Origin: Oxalobacteraceae bacterium
GTDB taxonomy: Bacteria; Pseudomonadota; Gammaproteobacteria; Burkholderiales; Burkholderiaceae_D
Assembly (NCBI GenBank): GCA_013284265.1
Contig: JABTBR010000009.1
Location: forward strand, 62,001 to 126,000
Direction: 5' to 3'
DNA length: 64,000 nucleotides
Part shown: piece after piece, positions 48,668 to 56,718 of the stretch
Layout: each line of letters begins with the position of its first letter
Position numbering within the stretch: position 1 is the stretch's first letter
The notes under the pieces: generated by a model
Database searches by the model: none
Told to the model about the DNA's origin: nothing
What the model saw: the letters and a program-made list of their open reading frames with translations, nothing else
Translations under genes and position numbers: made by a program

Positions 48668-49578
48668 CGTTCAGCTTCACCTTGCCGCTGCCCGCCGGCT
48701 ACCGCGTACACGACGTACTGGCCTTCCATAGCCGCGACGCCGAGAGTGTGGCCGAGCAGGTCAGCCCCGAACGGCTGCGCAAAGGCATGTTGATCGACGG
48801 CGTGCCGGTGGTGCTGGACATCGAACTGCCTGCCGGCGCCAACCCGCCCGGCAGTGCCAGCTGCACGGTCCATGCGGACGGCGCACTGACACCGGTGGCC
48901 CAGGCGCGGATGCACGAAGCGGCGCTGTCCGTACTGGGCCTGCGCATCGCTCCCGAACCCTTCCTCGACTTCGTCGCCGGCGACGCCCTGCTGGGCGAGT
49001 TGGCACAGCGCCAGCCCGGCCTGCGCATCGTGCAGTCGGCCAGCGTATTTGAAGCGCTGACCTGGGCCATCATCGGCCAGCAGATCAACCTGTCCTTCGC
49101 CATCTCGCTGCGCCGCACCTTCATCCTGCAGGCCGGCCGACAGCACAGCAGCGCCCTGTGGTGCTACCCTGCCGCCGCCGATGTGGCGCGCCTGTCCATC
49201 GACGATCTGACCACCCGCAAATTCTCGCGCGCCAAGGCCGAGACCTTGCTGCGGCTGGCGCAGGCCGTCGACAGCGGTGAGCTGCTGCTGGAGCAGAGTG
49301 CAAGCAACGATATCGCCGCCATTTCCGCCGCGCTGCTGTCCATCAAAGGCATCGGCCCGTGGACCGTCAACTACGGTCTGCTGCGCGGCTATGGCTACGA
49401 AGACTGCTCGCTGCACGGCGACGTCGCCATCCGCGCCGCGCTGCAAGCGCTGCTTGGCGAAGATGAAAAGCCCGATATGCGCCGCACCGAAGCCATCCTC
49501 CGGCAGTACAGCCCCCACCGCACCATGGCCGCCGCCCACCTGTGGGCCAGCCTGCATCCGCGCGCCGAAAACGCTTGA
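48664..49578 (+). CDS. alkA: DNA-3-methyladenine glycosylase II (AlkA family)
   Basis: 304 residues. An N-terminal TBP-like half (RPG-type region PEPFLDFVAGD) precedes the helix-hairpin-helix glycosylase domain with LLSIKGIGPWTVNY; the catalytic Asp is in SLHGDVAIRAA, aligned with the AlkA Asp. It removes alkylated bases from DNA. No ada regulator lies nearby; coupling to a DMT exporter through an ATGA overlap is unusual for a repair gene. Confidence 0.88.
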   Translation: MTFSFTLPLPAGYRVHDVLAFHSRDAESVAEQVSPERLRKGMLIDGVPVVLDIELPAGANPPGSASCTVHADGALTPVAQARMHEAALSVLGLRIAPEPFLDFVAGDALLGELAQRQPGLRIVQSASVFEALTWAIIGQQINLSFAISLRRTFILQAGRQHSSALWCYPAAADVARLSIDDLTTRKFSRAKAETLLRLAQAVDSGELLLEQSASNDIAAISAALLSIKGIGPWTVNYGLLRGYGYEDCSLHGDVAIRAALQALLGEDEKPDMRRTEAILRQYSPHRTMAAAHLWASLHPRAENA

Positions 49579-49636
49579 CCCTCACGCGGCGTCAGGCTTC
49601 AGCATGGGTGTACGCATGAAGAACAGGAGCGATTCA

Positions 49637-50668
49637 ATGATGTTAAAAGTAGGCGAACTGGCACAGCGCACAGGACTGACCGTGCGCACGCTGCATCACT
49701 ACGACAGCATTGGCCTGCTCACGCCTTCGGCGCGTTCCGACAGCGGCTATCGGCTTTACCAGCGCGACGACATCGCCCGCCTGCATCAGATCCAGGCCTT
49801 GCGCCGCTTTGGCATGTCGCTGGCCGATATCGGAACCACTCTGGCCAAGCCGGACAACTCCATCGCAGCCTTGGTGGCGCAGCAGCTCGCAGCACTGGAC
49901 CAGCAGATCGAACAGGCCACCCGCCTGCGCGCCCAGCTGGAACAACTACAGCGCACCATCGCCAGCGGCGAGGAACCCGAGCTGGCCTCCTGGCTAACGA
50001 CTCTGGAGCTGATGACCATGTACGACAAATATTTTTCGAAGGAAGAACTGCAACGCCTGCCCTTCTACCAGCACAACGCCCGCCACAGCAAGGAATGGGC
50101 CGATCTGGTGGCGCAGGTGCGCGCGCTGATGGATGGCGCCATTCCCGCCGACAGCGAACAGGCGCAAACGCTGGCGCACCACTGGATGGTGATGCTGGAG
50201 CGCGATACGGCCGCCAATCCCGGCTTCGTTTTGCGCATCAACGCCATGCTGGCGCAGGAAGCCTCGGTACAGCAGCAGACCGGCATCACGCCGGAAGTGA
50301 GCGAGTATGTGATGCGCGCCTTCGGCGCCTTCAAGCTGGCGATCTACGCCAACTATCTGGATGCGGATGAACTGCGTCACATGCGCGCGCATCAAAGTAC
50401 CCGTGCGCATGAATGGCCCGCTTTGATCGCAGCCGTGCGCGAACAGATGGATGCCGGCACGGCGCCCACCGATCCCTTGGCGCAGCAGCTGAGCCGTCAA
50501 TGGTTCGGCCTGTTCCGCGACCTGGTCGGCGACGGGCCGGACACGCTGCAGAAGATCCGCCACGCGCATGAAAAAGAACCGGTGCTGCTGACCGGTACCT
50601 GGATGGACGACACCATGATCACCTTCATGCGCGACGCGATGGCATCTCTACAGCAGCGACAAACATAA
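49637..50668 (+). CDS. MerR-family regulator with C-terminal TipAS-like domain
   Basis: 343 residues. The N-terminal winged helix (LKVGELAQRTGLTVRTLHHYDSIGLL, in two parts) is typical of MerR; a coiled coil (about 80-115) and a C-terminal TipAS-like antibiotic-recognition domain follow (WADLVAQVRALMDG, WMDDTMITFMRDAM). Such regulators bind drugs or other small ligands. The ATG at 49637 has AGGAG seven bases upstream. It follows alkA on the same strand; whether it controls the exporter upstream is unknown. Confidence 0.85.
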   Translation: MMLKVGELAQRTGLTVRTLHHYDSIGLLTPSARSDSGYRLYQRDDIARLHQIQALRRFGMSLADIGTTLAKPDNSIAALVAQQLAALDQQIEQATRLRAQLEQLQRTIASGEEPELASWLTTLELMTMYDKYFSKEELQRLPFYQHNARHSKEWADLVAQVRALMDGAIPADSEQAQTLAHHWMVMLERDTAANPGFVLRINAMLAQEASVQQQTGITPEVSEYVMRAFGAFKLAIYANYLDADELRHMRAHQSTRAHEWPALIAAVREQMDAGTAPTDPLAQQLSRQWFGLFRDLVGDGPDTLQKIRHAHEKEPVLLTGTWMDDTMITFMRDAMASLQQRQT

Positions 50669-50821
50669 GCGCCCCCGCACCGGCGAACGCGGCCATTGCT
50701 ATGGCTGCGTTCGCTTTCCAGCATCACCTTTTGACGCCGCGCATTTGCATGAACCGCCATCAAGTACTAAAGTGAAGTGAGTTGCGCATTGCCACAACTT
50801 GACCGTCAATGGGGGTATCCA

Positions 50822-51310
50822 ATGAGTGAATCGGATCTGTGCTGCGCGGCGACGCCCGACAACAGCGACTACGAGGCGGACTTCCTGATCTGGATAAATA
50901 CCCAGGTCGCGTTACTTCGTGAGAAAAAATTCGATCAGCTGGATCTGGACAATCTCATTGAAGAGCTCGATTCGATGGCGCGACGGGATAAACGCGAAAT
51001 TGCCAACCGCATCCAGGTGTTGTTGACGCATCTTCTCAAATACCGATATCAGTCCAGCCGCCGCTCCAAAAGCTGGCGTAACACTATCCGCGAGCAACGC
51101 ACCCAGATTCGTAGCATCGTGGAAGATATGCCCAGCGTGGCACAATTTATCGATGGTTATATCAGCAAGCGCTATCCCCACGCACGCGAATCAGCTGCCG
51201 AGCAGACCCGAATACCGGTTGCATTTTTCCCGTCGGCCAATCCTTTTACATCAGAACAAATTCTCGATCTCAACTATTTCCCCGAACCGCTGCTCAACGC
51301 CGGCCTTTGA
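50822..51310 (+). CDS. DUF29 family protein
   Basis: 162 residues with the DUF29 pattern: YEADFLIWINTQVALLREKKFDQLDLDNLIEELDSM at the N-terminus, LLTHLLKYRYQ and RSWRNTI-type Trp segment (KSWRNTIREQRTQI), and PSANPFTSEQILDLNYFPEP at the end. Cytoplasmic, helical, frequently found in many copies in some bacteria; function unknown. The ATG at 50822 is chosen over one at 50777. Its stop overlaps the end of the converging DUF2145 gene by 17 bases. Confidence 0.85.
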   Translation: MSESDLCCAATPDNSDYEADFLIWINTQVALLREKKFDQLDLDNLIEELDSMARRDKREIANRIQVLLTHLLKYRYQSSRRSKSWRNTIREQRTQIRSIVEDMPSVAQFIDGYISKRYPHARESAAEQTRIPVAFFPSANPFTSEQILDLNYFPEPLLNAGL

Positions 51311-52133
51311 GTTCCTGGACTGTCCAGCCCTCATCGCGCTGCCGAACAAATGCCATGATCGAGTCGACCGTCACCGCATTGATACGATCGGAAAACCGCA
51401 GCGCGGACGGATGATCGTCGAAGGCCACATTGGCTTTCACCATGCGCCCACCCAGCCGGGTCAGCGGGCCGATATGCATTTCCGTCGGCACATAGCCGGC
51501 CATCTTCAACCAGGCCTGCGCCTGCTCGCGGTTGCGGATGCGGATATCGCTGGCCTCGGCCGCGGCCAGGATCTCCAGCACCCACTGGTTCGAGTTCTGA
51601 TATTTGGTCGAGAAGGGATAGGCGACCATATTGTATTTGGCCTCGTGGAAGCCGCGCAGGAAAGCCGGCTGATGCAAGGCATCGCCCAGCTTGGCCGCCA
51701 CTTTTTCCGGCGGCACGATCAGCACCGCATCGAGCGAATAGGGATCGTCCATGAAGAAATTGGCCAGCCCATCGACCCACAACTCGGAGCGCGCCGTGCC
51801 GCATTGATTCAGCAACTCATAGATACGCCATGGCTGGCCGGCCGCCGGACGATACGCCAGCCCCACGTGTGAATACTTCAAGCCGTACTTGGACAGGTCC
51901 TGCCCCTGCCGTCCGACGATCGCCACATCGCGTCCGCTGGCATTGAGCGCCTCCTGCACCGCCAGGCCGGTGGCCATGGCGTCGCTGAAGGACTTGCTCG
52001 TCAGCGGAAGCTCCTCGCAGGACTGGCCCGCATAGGCCAGTGGCGTATAGGCCGCCAGCGCCAGCAATGCGGCGGCCAGATGCGGCAAGGGGCGCCATAT
52101 GGCGCGGGCCGGCGCCATCCGCGCGCCGGCCAT
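51294..52133 (-). CDS. DUF2145 family exported protein
   Basis: 279 residues. Long N-terminus with a signal-like hydrophobic core (LPHLAAALLALAAYTPLAYA-GQ). The mature part shows ELPLTSKSFSDAMATGLAVQEALNASGRDVAIVGRQGQDLSKYGLKYSHVGLA in outline and a Cys/His set (YELLNQCG, MHIGPL) recalling NlpC/P60-like folds, but I cannot assign catalysis. Starts at ATG 52133 inside the stop of the gene upstream (TGATG), so it is coupled to it. Homologues are typically found as this two-gene unit; function unknown. Confidence 0.75.
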   Translation of the reverse strand: MAGARMAPARAIWRPLPHLAAALLALAAYTPLAYAGQSCEELPLTSKSFSDAMATGLAVQEALNASGRDVAIVGRQGQDLSKYGLKYSHVGLAYRPAAGQPWRIYELLNQCGTARSELWVDGLANFFMDDPYSLDAVLIVPPEKVAAKLGDALHQPAFLRGFHEAKYNMVAYPFSTKYQNSNQWVLEILAAAEASDIRIRNREQAQAWLKMAGYVPTEMHIGPLTRLGGRMVKANVAFDDHPSALRFSDRINAVTVDSIMAFVRQRDEGWTVQELKGRR

Positions 52134-52612
52134 CAATTGGCAGGCAGGCGCGACTGCGACAGCAGCGCTTCGCCCAGGGTGTTCGGAATGAAGGCCAGCA
52201 CCTTGCCCGATACCACCAACAGCGTACCGGTCGATTCGGCCACGATGTTGATCGTGGTGCCGACCGACAGGCCAACACCCTCAATCGCCTTGCCGGCCAG
52301 CTTGACCGAGAACTTGCCGGCCGATCCCACGCCGGCGATCAGTACTTCGACGATATCGCCGGTTCCCTGCACGATACCCGTCACCAGATACACGCTGCCG
52401 GTCAGACCAAGCGCCGAGCCGCCCAGCGGCCCGGCCGGGCTATCGCTCAGACCAACCACGCTGGCCACCGGCGAAGCGATGATCGACAGGGTACCGATAG
52501 AAATCTTGTCCGAGGCACGCGGCGCGATCGAATCGCCCTCGGCCAGTGCAACGGTGGAAATCACAGCCAGCGCCAGGGCGGCGATAGCGTTCTTGCTTGT
52601 TTTCGTAAACAT
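52133..52612 (-). CDS. Exported hypothetical protein paired with DUF2145
   Basis: 159 residues. Signal peptide (MFTKTSKNAIAALALAVISTVALA-EG) then a Gly/Ser/Val-rich, probably beta-rich mature part without Cys. I do not recognise the family. AGGAGA lies seven bases before the ATG at 52612, which is why I prefer it over the start at 52636. Its stop overlaps the start of the DUF2145 gene. The pair is probably exported together. Confidence 0.7.
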   Translation of the reverse strand: MFTKTSKNAIAALALAVISTVALAEGDSIAPRASDKISIGTLSIIASPVASVVGLSDSPAGPLGGSALGLTGSVYLVTGIVQGTGDIVEVLIAGVGSAGKFSVKLAGKAIEGVGLSVGTTINIVAESTGTLLVVSGKVLAFIPNTLGEALLSQSRLPAN

Positions 52613-52713
52613 CAGGCGTCTCCTTGTATGAAGCACGCTCTTTATAGTTGATATTTTTAGAATAATCTACCGAAAACACACTTGGAAACAGATTAGCAAG
52701 CCGGAAAATACAA

Positions 52714-52745
52714 AAGCCGCTGATCCCTTTCGGAATCAACGGCTT
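52714..52745 (-). terminator. Terminator of the tRNA-Met gene
   Basis: Read on the minus strand, AAGCCGTTGAT pairs with ATCAGCGGCTT (one G-T pair), with a short purine loop, and TTTTG follows. It lies directly after the tRNA 3' end. Confidence 0.8.
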
Positions 52746-52752
52746 GCATATT

Positions 52753-52829
52753 TGGTTGCGGGGACAGGATTTGAACCTGTGACCTTCGGGTTATGAGCCC
52801 GACGAGCTGCCAGACTGCTCCACCCCGCG
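52753..52829 (-). tRNA. Initiator tRNA-fMet (anticodon CAT)
   Basis: 77 bases with CCA encoded. The first base C faces A at position 72 (unpaired acceptor end), and the anticodon stem has three G-C pairs (GGG...CCC) beside CTCATAA, both hallmarks of initiator tRNA. T-arm TTCAAATC is present. It carries its own promoter and terminator, so it is transcribed alone. Confidence 0.96.
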
Positions 52830-52842
52830 TCTGTATGCATGT

Positions 52843-52871
52843 ATTATAGGACAGTTCAGCGCTTTAGGCAA
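52843..52871 (-). promoter_or_regulatory. Sigma-70 promoter of the tRNA-Met gene
   Basis: On the minus strand TTGCCT (52871-52866) and TATAAT (52848-52843) are 17 bases apart. The -10 is a perfect consensus and ends 13 bases before the tRNA 5' end. Confidence 0.88.
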
Positions 52872-53021
52872 ACTTAATCCCAGATTGGTCCGCGATAGAC
52901 CAGATTTATCCGCTTGCGCTAGAACATAGTGATAGTGAACAATCAATACTGATATGTCGCACGCCCCGCAATCGGTGTAAAGTAAGCGAAAACACACACG
53001 AGCGATTGCGCTACTCTTTCT

Positions 53022-53594
53022 ATGAAATTCTGTTCCGAATGTGCCCACCCCGTCGAACTGGCTATCCCGGCAGGCGACAACCGTCCGCGCTATGTCTGCG
53101 TCAACTGCACCACCGTCCATTACCAGAATCCTAAAATGGTCCTCGGCACCGTTCCCGTCTGGGAAGGCGGCGACGAAGCACAGGTCCTGCTGTGCCGCCG
53201 CGCGATCGAACCGCGCTACGGCTTCTGGACCCTGCCGGCCGGCTTCATGGAAAACAATGAAACCACCGCCGAGGCGGCACTGCGCGAAACGGCCGAGGAA
53301 GCCGGCGCCAACATCGAACTCGGCCCTCTTTATACCTTGCTCAATGTGGCGCGCGTGCATCAGGTGCATATGTTCTACCTGGCCACGCTGAAAGACCTGG
53401 CATTCGCGCCCGGCGAAGAATCGCTGGAAGTGCAGATGTTCAGTGAATCCCAGATCCCCTGGGACGAGCTGGCCTTCCCCACCATCCGCACCACGCTGGA
53501 ACTGTTCTTCGCCGACCGCAAGCGCATCGCCGAAGGCGGCAACTACGGCTTCCACACCCAGGACATCAACCGCCCCATGCGCTCGGACCTCTGA
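53022..53594 (+). CDS. Nudix hydrolase with N-terminal zinc ribbon
   Basis: 190 residues. A four-Cys zinc ribbon (C4, C7, C26, C29) precedes a Nudix domain whose box is intact: G74, E80, R88, E89, E92, E93, G95. The NudC-like arrangement (zinc ribbon then Nudix) suggests hydrolysis of NAD(H), nucleotide sugars or capped RNA 5' ends, but NudC has a different spacing and a longer N-terminus, so the substrate is open. aat follows eight bases after the stop. Confidence 0.85.
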   Translation: MKFCSECAHPVELAIPAGDNRPRYVCVNCTTVHYQNPKMVLGTVPVWEGGDEAQVLLCRRAIEPRYGFWTLPAGFMENNETTAEAALRETAEEAGANIELGPLYTLLNVARVHQVHMFYLATLKDLAFAPGEESLEVQMFSESQIPWDELAFPTIRTTLELFFADRKRIAEGGNYGFHTQDINRPMRSDL

Positions 53595-53601
53595 CACGCC
53601 G

Positions 53602-54321
53602 ATGATTCCCTGGCTCGACGCCCACAGTCCCTTCCCTGACGTCTCCGAAGCGTTGACCACCGACGCGCCCGGCCTGCTGGCGGCCGGCGCCGACCTGTCG
53701 CCGCAGCGTCTGCTGGCGGCCTACCAGCGCGGCATCTTTCCCTGGTTCTCGGAAGGCCAGCCCATCCTGTGGTGGAGCACCGATCCGCGCATGGTGCTGA
53801 TGACCGAGCACTTCCGCATCTCCGACAGCCTGCGCAAGACTTTGCGCAAGGTCGACCGCAGCGCCGCCACCGACGGGCGCTGGCAGGTGCGCTTCGACAG
53901 CGCCTTCGAACAGGTGATGCGGGCCTGCGCCGCGCCCCGGCGCGACGGTCCCGGCACCTGGATCTCGGAAGAAATCATCGCCGGCTACACCGGCTTGCAC
54001 AAGCTCGGCTACGCCCACTCCTCGGAACTCTGGCTCGATGGCGAACTGGTGGGTGGCGCCTATGGCGTGGCGATCGGGCGCATGTTCTATGGCGAATCGA
54101 TGTTCGCGCGCGTCTCGGACGGTTCCAAGATCGCCTTAGCGTACCTGGTGCATTTCCTGCGCCGTCAAGGCGTAACAATGATCGATTGCCAACAGGAGAC
54201 GGGACACCTGGCCTCGCTGGGCGCGGCGCCGATTTCGCGCGCGCGCTTCCTGGCGCATTTGCGCAGCAGTATCGCCCTGCCCCAGATCAAGGAGTGGACC
54301 CCTGTTTCCCCAGTGACTTGA
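53602..54321 (+). CDS. aat: Leucyl/phenylalanyl-tRNA--protein transferase
   Basis: 239 residues. Adds Leu or Phe to proteins with N-terminal Arg or Lys, marking them for ClpAP. Motifs: [24 protein letters not shown] (in outline), [12 protein letters not shown], and [28 protein letters not shown]. Complete. Lies before bpt, the other N-degron transferase, in the order aat-bpt-pyrD, common in betaproteobacteria. Confidence 0.96.
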   Translation: MIPWLDAHSPFPDVSEALTTDAPGLLAAGADLSPQRLLAAYQRGIFPWFSEGQPILWWSTDPRMVLMTEHFRISDSLRKTLRKVDRSAATDGRWQVRFDSAFEQVMRACAAPRRDGPGTWISEEIIAGYTGLHKLGYAHSSELWLDGELVGGAYGVAIGRMFYGESMFARVSDGSKIALAYLVHFLRRQGVTMIDCQQETGHLASLGAAPISRARFLAHLRSSIALPQIKEWTPVSPVT

Positions 54322-54448
54322 GCCTTGCGGTGCCGGATCAAGTGCTGCGACAAGCCAATAAAACCACAGGCCCTAGTGCGCGCCGCCACCGACGCGCTAT
54401 GATATGGCAACGGCCCCCATTTGTTGCCACTGCACTGACAGGACCCGC

Positions 54449-55183
54449 ATGACGCACTTAAACGATCTCCCTTTTGCGACGCTGCAGTTCTATACCACCG
54501 CGCCCTATCCGTGCAGCTATCTGGATACGCGCCAGGCCCGTTCGCAAGTGGCTACGCCTTCGCACCTGATCAACGCCGACGTCTATTCGGAACTGGTCAA
54601 GAACGGCTTTCGCCGCAGCGGCATCTTCACCTACCGTCCCTATTGCGACGGCTGCCAGGCCTGCATCCCGGTGCGCGTGGTGGCCGACATGTTCCGCCCC
54701 AGCCGAGGCCAGCGCCGCGCCTGGGCCAGGCATGGCAACCTGAGCGCCGGCGTGGCCACGCTATCCTTCTCCGACGAACACTACGAACTGTATTTGCGCT
54801 ACCAGAGCCAGCGCCACGCCGGCGGCGGCATGGACCAGGACAGCCGCGACCAGTACGCCCAGTTCCTGCTGCAAAGCCGCGTCAACACCCGGCTGGTGGA
54901 ATTCCGCGAGCCCGGCGGCACCTTGCGCATGGTCAGCATCATCGACGTGCTGTCCGACGGCCTGTCCTCGGTCTACACTTTCTTCGATCCCGATGTCGAA
55001 GGCGCTTCCTTCGGCACCTTCAACGTGCTGTGGCAGATCGCCCAGGCACGCGAGCTGAAGCTGCCCTATGTCTACCTGGGCTACTGGATCGCCGAGAGTC
55101 CCAAGATGTCCTACAAGGTCAATTTCAAACCGCTGGAAGCGCGCATCAAGGGCCAGTGGGCCGTGCTCGATGCCGGCAAATAA
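54449..55183 (+). CDS. bpt: Aspartate/glutamate leucyltransferase (Bpt)
   Basis: 244 residues, bacterial ATE1-like enzyme that adds Leu to N-terminal Asp or Glu, feeding the same ClpAP pathway as Aat. The conserved Cys motif [16 protein letters not shown] and the late [21 protein letters not shown] are intact. I start at ATG 54449 (AGGA upstream). About 130 bases after aat; pyrD follows after a GC-rich hairpin. Confidence 0.94.
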   Translation: MTHLNDLPFATLQFYTTAPYPCSYLDTRQARSQVATPSHLINADVYSELVKNGFRRSGIFTYRPYCDGCQACIPVRVVADMFRPSRGQRRAWARHGNLSAGVATLSFSDEHYELYLRYQSQRHAGGGMDQDSRDQYAQFLLQSRVNTRLVEFREPGGTLRMVSIIDVLSDGLSSVYTFFDPDVEGASFGTFNVLWQIAQARELKLPYVYLGYWIAESPKMSYKVNFKPLEARIKGQWAVLDAGK

Positions 55184-55234
55184 GACTATCCCGCGGCAGC
55201 CGCCGGGCCGCGCCGACGCCGGCTGCGGCGCTGC

Positions 55235-55257
55235 GCCGGGACCGCTCCGGTCCCGGC
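55235..55257 (+). terminator. GC-rich hairpin between bpt and pyrD
   Basis: GCCGGGACC and GGTCCCGGC pair perfectly around GCTCC. No T-run follows. It may partly end the aat-bpt message. Confidence 0.45.
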
Positions 55258-55303
55258 CCTGCGCAGACACGGTAAAATACGGGCACTTACCTAAGAGCGC
55301 CCC

Positions 55304-56344
55304 ATGTCCGAAAAATTCCTGTACTCCCTGACCCGTCCCCTGCTGTTCGCTATGGACGCCGAAGCCGCCCACCACTTCACCCTGCCCGCGCTGAAACGCG
55401 CCGCCGCCTTCGGCTTGACCAAGCTGGTGCGCCAGCCCAAGGCCGATCCGCGCACCGTCATGGGCATCACCTTCAAGAATCCGGTCGGCCTGGCCGCAGG
55501 CCTGGACAAGGATGGCGCCTTCATCGACGCCCTCAACGACCTGGGCTTCGGCTCGATCGAAGTGGGCACCGTGACCCCGCGCGCCCAGCCCGGCAACCCG
55601 AAGCCGCGCATGTTCCGCATCCCGGCCGCGCACGGCATCATCAACCGCATGGGCTTTAACAATGGCGGCGTCGACGCCTTCGTGGCGAATGTGCAAGCGT
55701 CGCGCTTCTATCAGGAAAAAGCCGGCGTGCTGGGCCTGAATATCGGCAAGAATGCCGACACCCCGATCGAACGCGCCACCGACGACTATCTGCACTGCCT
55801 GCAAAAAGTCTACCCTTACGCCAGTTATGTCACGGTCAATATTTCCTCGCCGAATACCAAGAACCTGCGCCAGCTGCAGGGCGGCTCCGAACTCGATGGC
55901 CTGCTGGCCACGCTCAAGGACAGCCAGCTGCGCCTGGCCGACCAGCACAAGCGCTATGTGCCGCTGGCCCTGAAGATCGCGCCGGACATGGATGGCGAGC
56001 AGGTCAAGAACATCGCCGACGCGTTGATCCGCCACAAGATCGACGGCGTGATCGCCACCAACACCACCCTGAGCCGCAGCGCCGTCGAAGGCATGCAGCA
56101 CGGCGCCGAAGCGGGCGGCCTGTCGGGGGCGCCGGTGTTTGAATTGTCCAACACCGTGATCCGTCTGCTCAAGGCCGAGCTGGGCGATGCCCTGCCTATC
56201 ATCGGCGTGGGCGGCATCATGCGAGGCGCCGATGCCAAGGTCAAGATGGATGCGGGCGCCCAGCTGGTGCAGCTGTATAGCGGCCTGATCTATGCAGGTC
56301 CGGCCCTGATCCGCGATTGCGCGGAGGCATTGCGCAAGCGCTGA
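55304..56344 (+). CDS. pyrD: Dihydroorotate dehydrogenase (quinone), class 2
   Basis: 346 residues, membrane-associated flavoenzyme of pyrimidine synthesis. The N-terminal helix pair ([22 protein letters not shown]) that reaches the quinone marks class 2. FMN barrel motifs: [34 protein letters not shown] (catalytic Ser in class 2), [20 protein letters not shown] and YSGLIYAGP. Complete. A strong terminator lies 27 bases after the stop. Confidence 0.97.
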   Translation: MSEKFLYSLTRPLLFAMDAEAAHHFTLPALKRAAAFGLTKLVRQPKADPRTVMGITFKNPVGLAAGLDKDGAFIDALNDLGFGSIEVGTVTPRAQPGNPKPRMFRIPAAHGIINRMGFNNGGVDAFVANVQASRFYQEKAGVLGLNIGKNADTPIERATDDYLHCLQKVYPYASYVTVNISSPNTKNLRQLQGGSELDGLLATLKDSQLRLADQHKRYVPLALKIAPDMDGEQVKNIADALIRHKIDGVIATNTTLSRSAVEGMQHGAEAGGLSGAPVFELSNTVIRLLKAELGDALPIIGVGGIMRGADAKVKMDAGAQLVQLYSGLIYAGPALIRDCAEALRKR

Positions 56345-56370
56345 TACCAGCGCAGGCATGCATGGCCCGC

Positions 56371-56404
56371 ACAGCCGCCAGTCCCGGGACTCGCGGCTGT
56401 TTTT
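56371..56404 (+). terminator. Intrinsic terminator of pyrD
   Basis: ACAGCCGC (56371-56378) pairs with GCGGCTGT (56393-56400) and continues inward, after one mismatch, with AGTCC/GGACT; a run of T follows at once. Confidence 0.9.
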
Positions 56405-56407
56405 CCA

Positions 56408-56501
56408 CCCACGGCGTAAATCTGGGGTCTGACCCAGGGTCCGGAGAGGGGCTACGCCCCGCCGGTCCCGTTGGGACCGGCCCCCGGCTCTTTGCCGTGG
56501 G
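56408..56501. repeat. Double-palindrome repeat, copy 5 (enlarged centre)
   Basis: Outer arms CCCACGGC and GCCGTGGG are intact, as are GTAAATCTGGGGTCTGACCC on the left and CCCCGGCTCTTT on the right. The inner palindrome is replaced by about 45 bases forming a different hairpin (GGTCCCGTTGGGACC and nearby arms). A half copy of the right end (AGCTCTTTGCCGTGGG) follows at 56541-56556. Core length 94. Confidence 0.85.
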
Positions 56502-56718
56502 TTAAAAAATATCCGGCGGCTCGCGGCATTTGACTGCCCCAGCTCTTTGCCGTGGGTTGACAAAATAGCCACCGGCCCCTCCACATAGTTGTTTCGTAAC
56601 ATACACACCCACCCGATATTTGTTTTTTCTATATCATTACACGTAAGCATTCGTGGGCAGCGCATTTGCTCACTGGTAAGCTTTCCTCAATCACCCAGCC
56701 TGAAAGAGATCGCATTCC
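56502..56718. other. Leader region of the TonB-dependent receptor gene
   Basis: Contains the half copy of the repeat (56541-56556) and, overlapping its end, a perfect TTGACA at 56557-56562. No good -10 stands at 16-18 bases from it. The rest is AT-rich. I see no Fur box. AGAGA lies about ten bases before the receptor ATG. Confidence 0.4.

Noticed and set aside
56557..56589. TTGACA with CATAGT as the receptor promoter
   Set aside because: Spacing of 21 bases and a poor -10; the TTGACA overlaps the end of the half repeat and may be coincidental.
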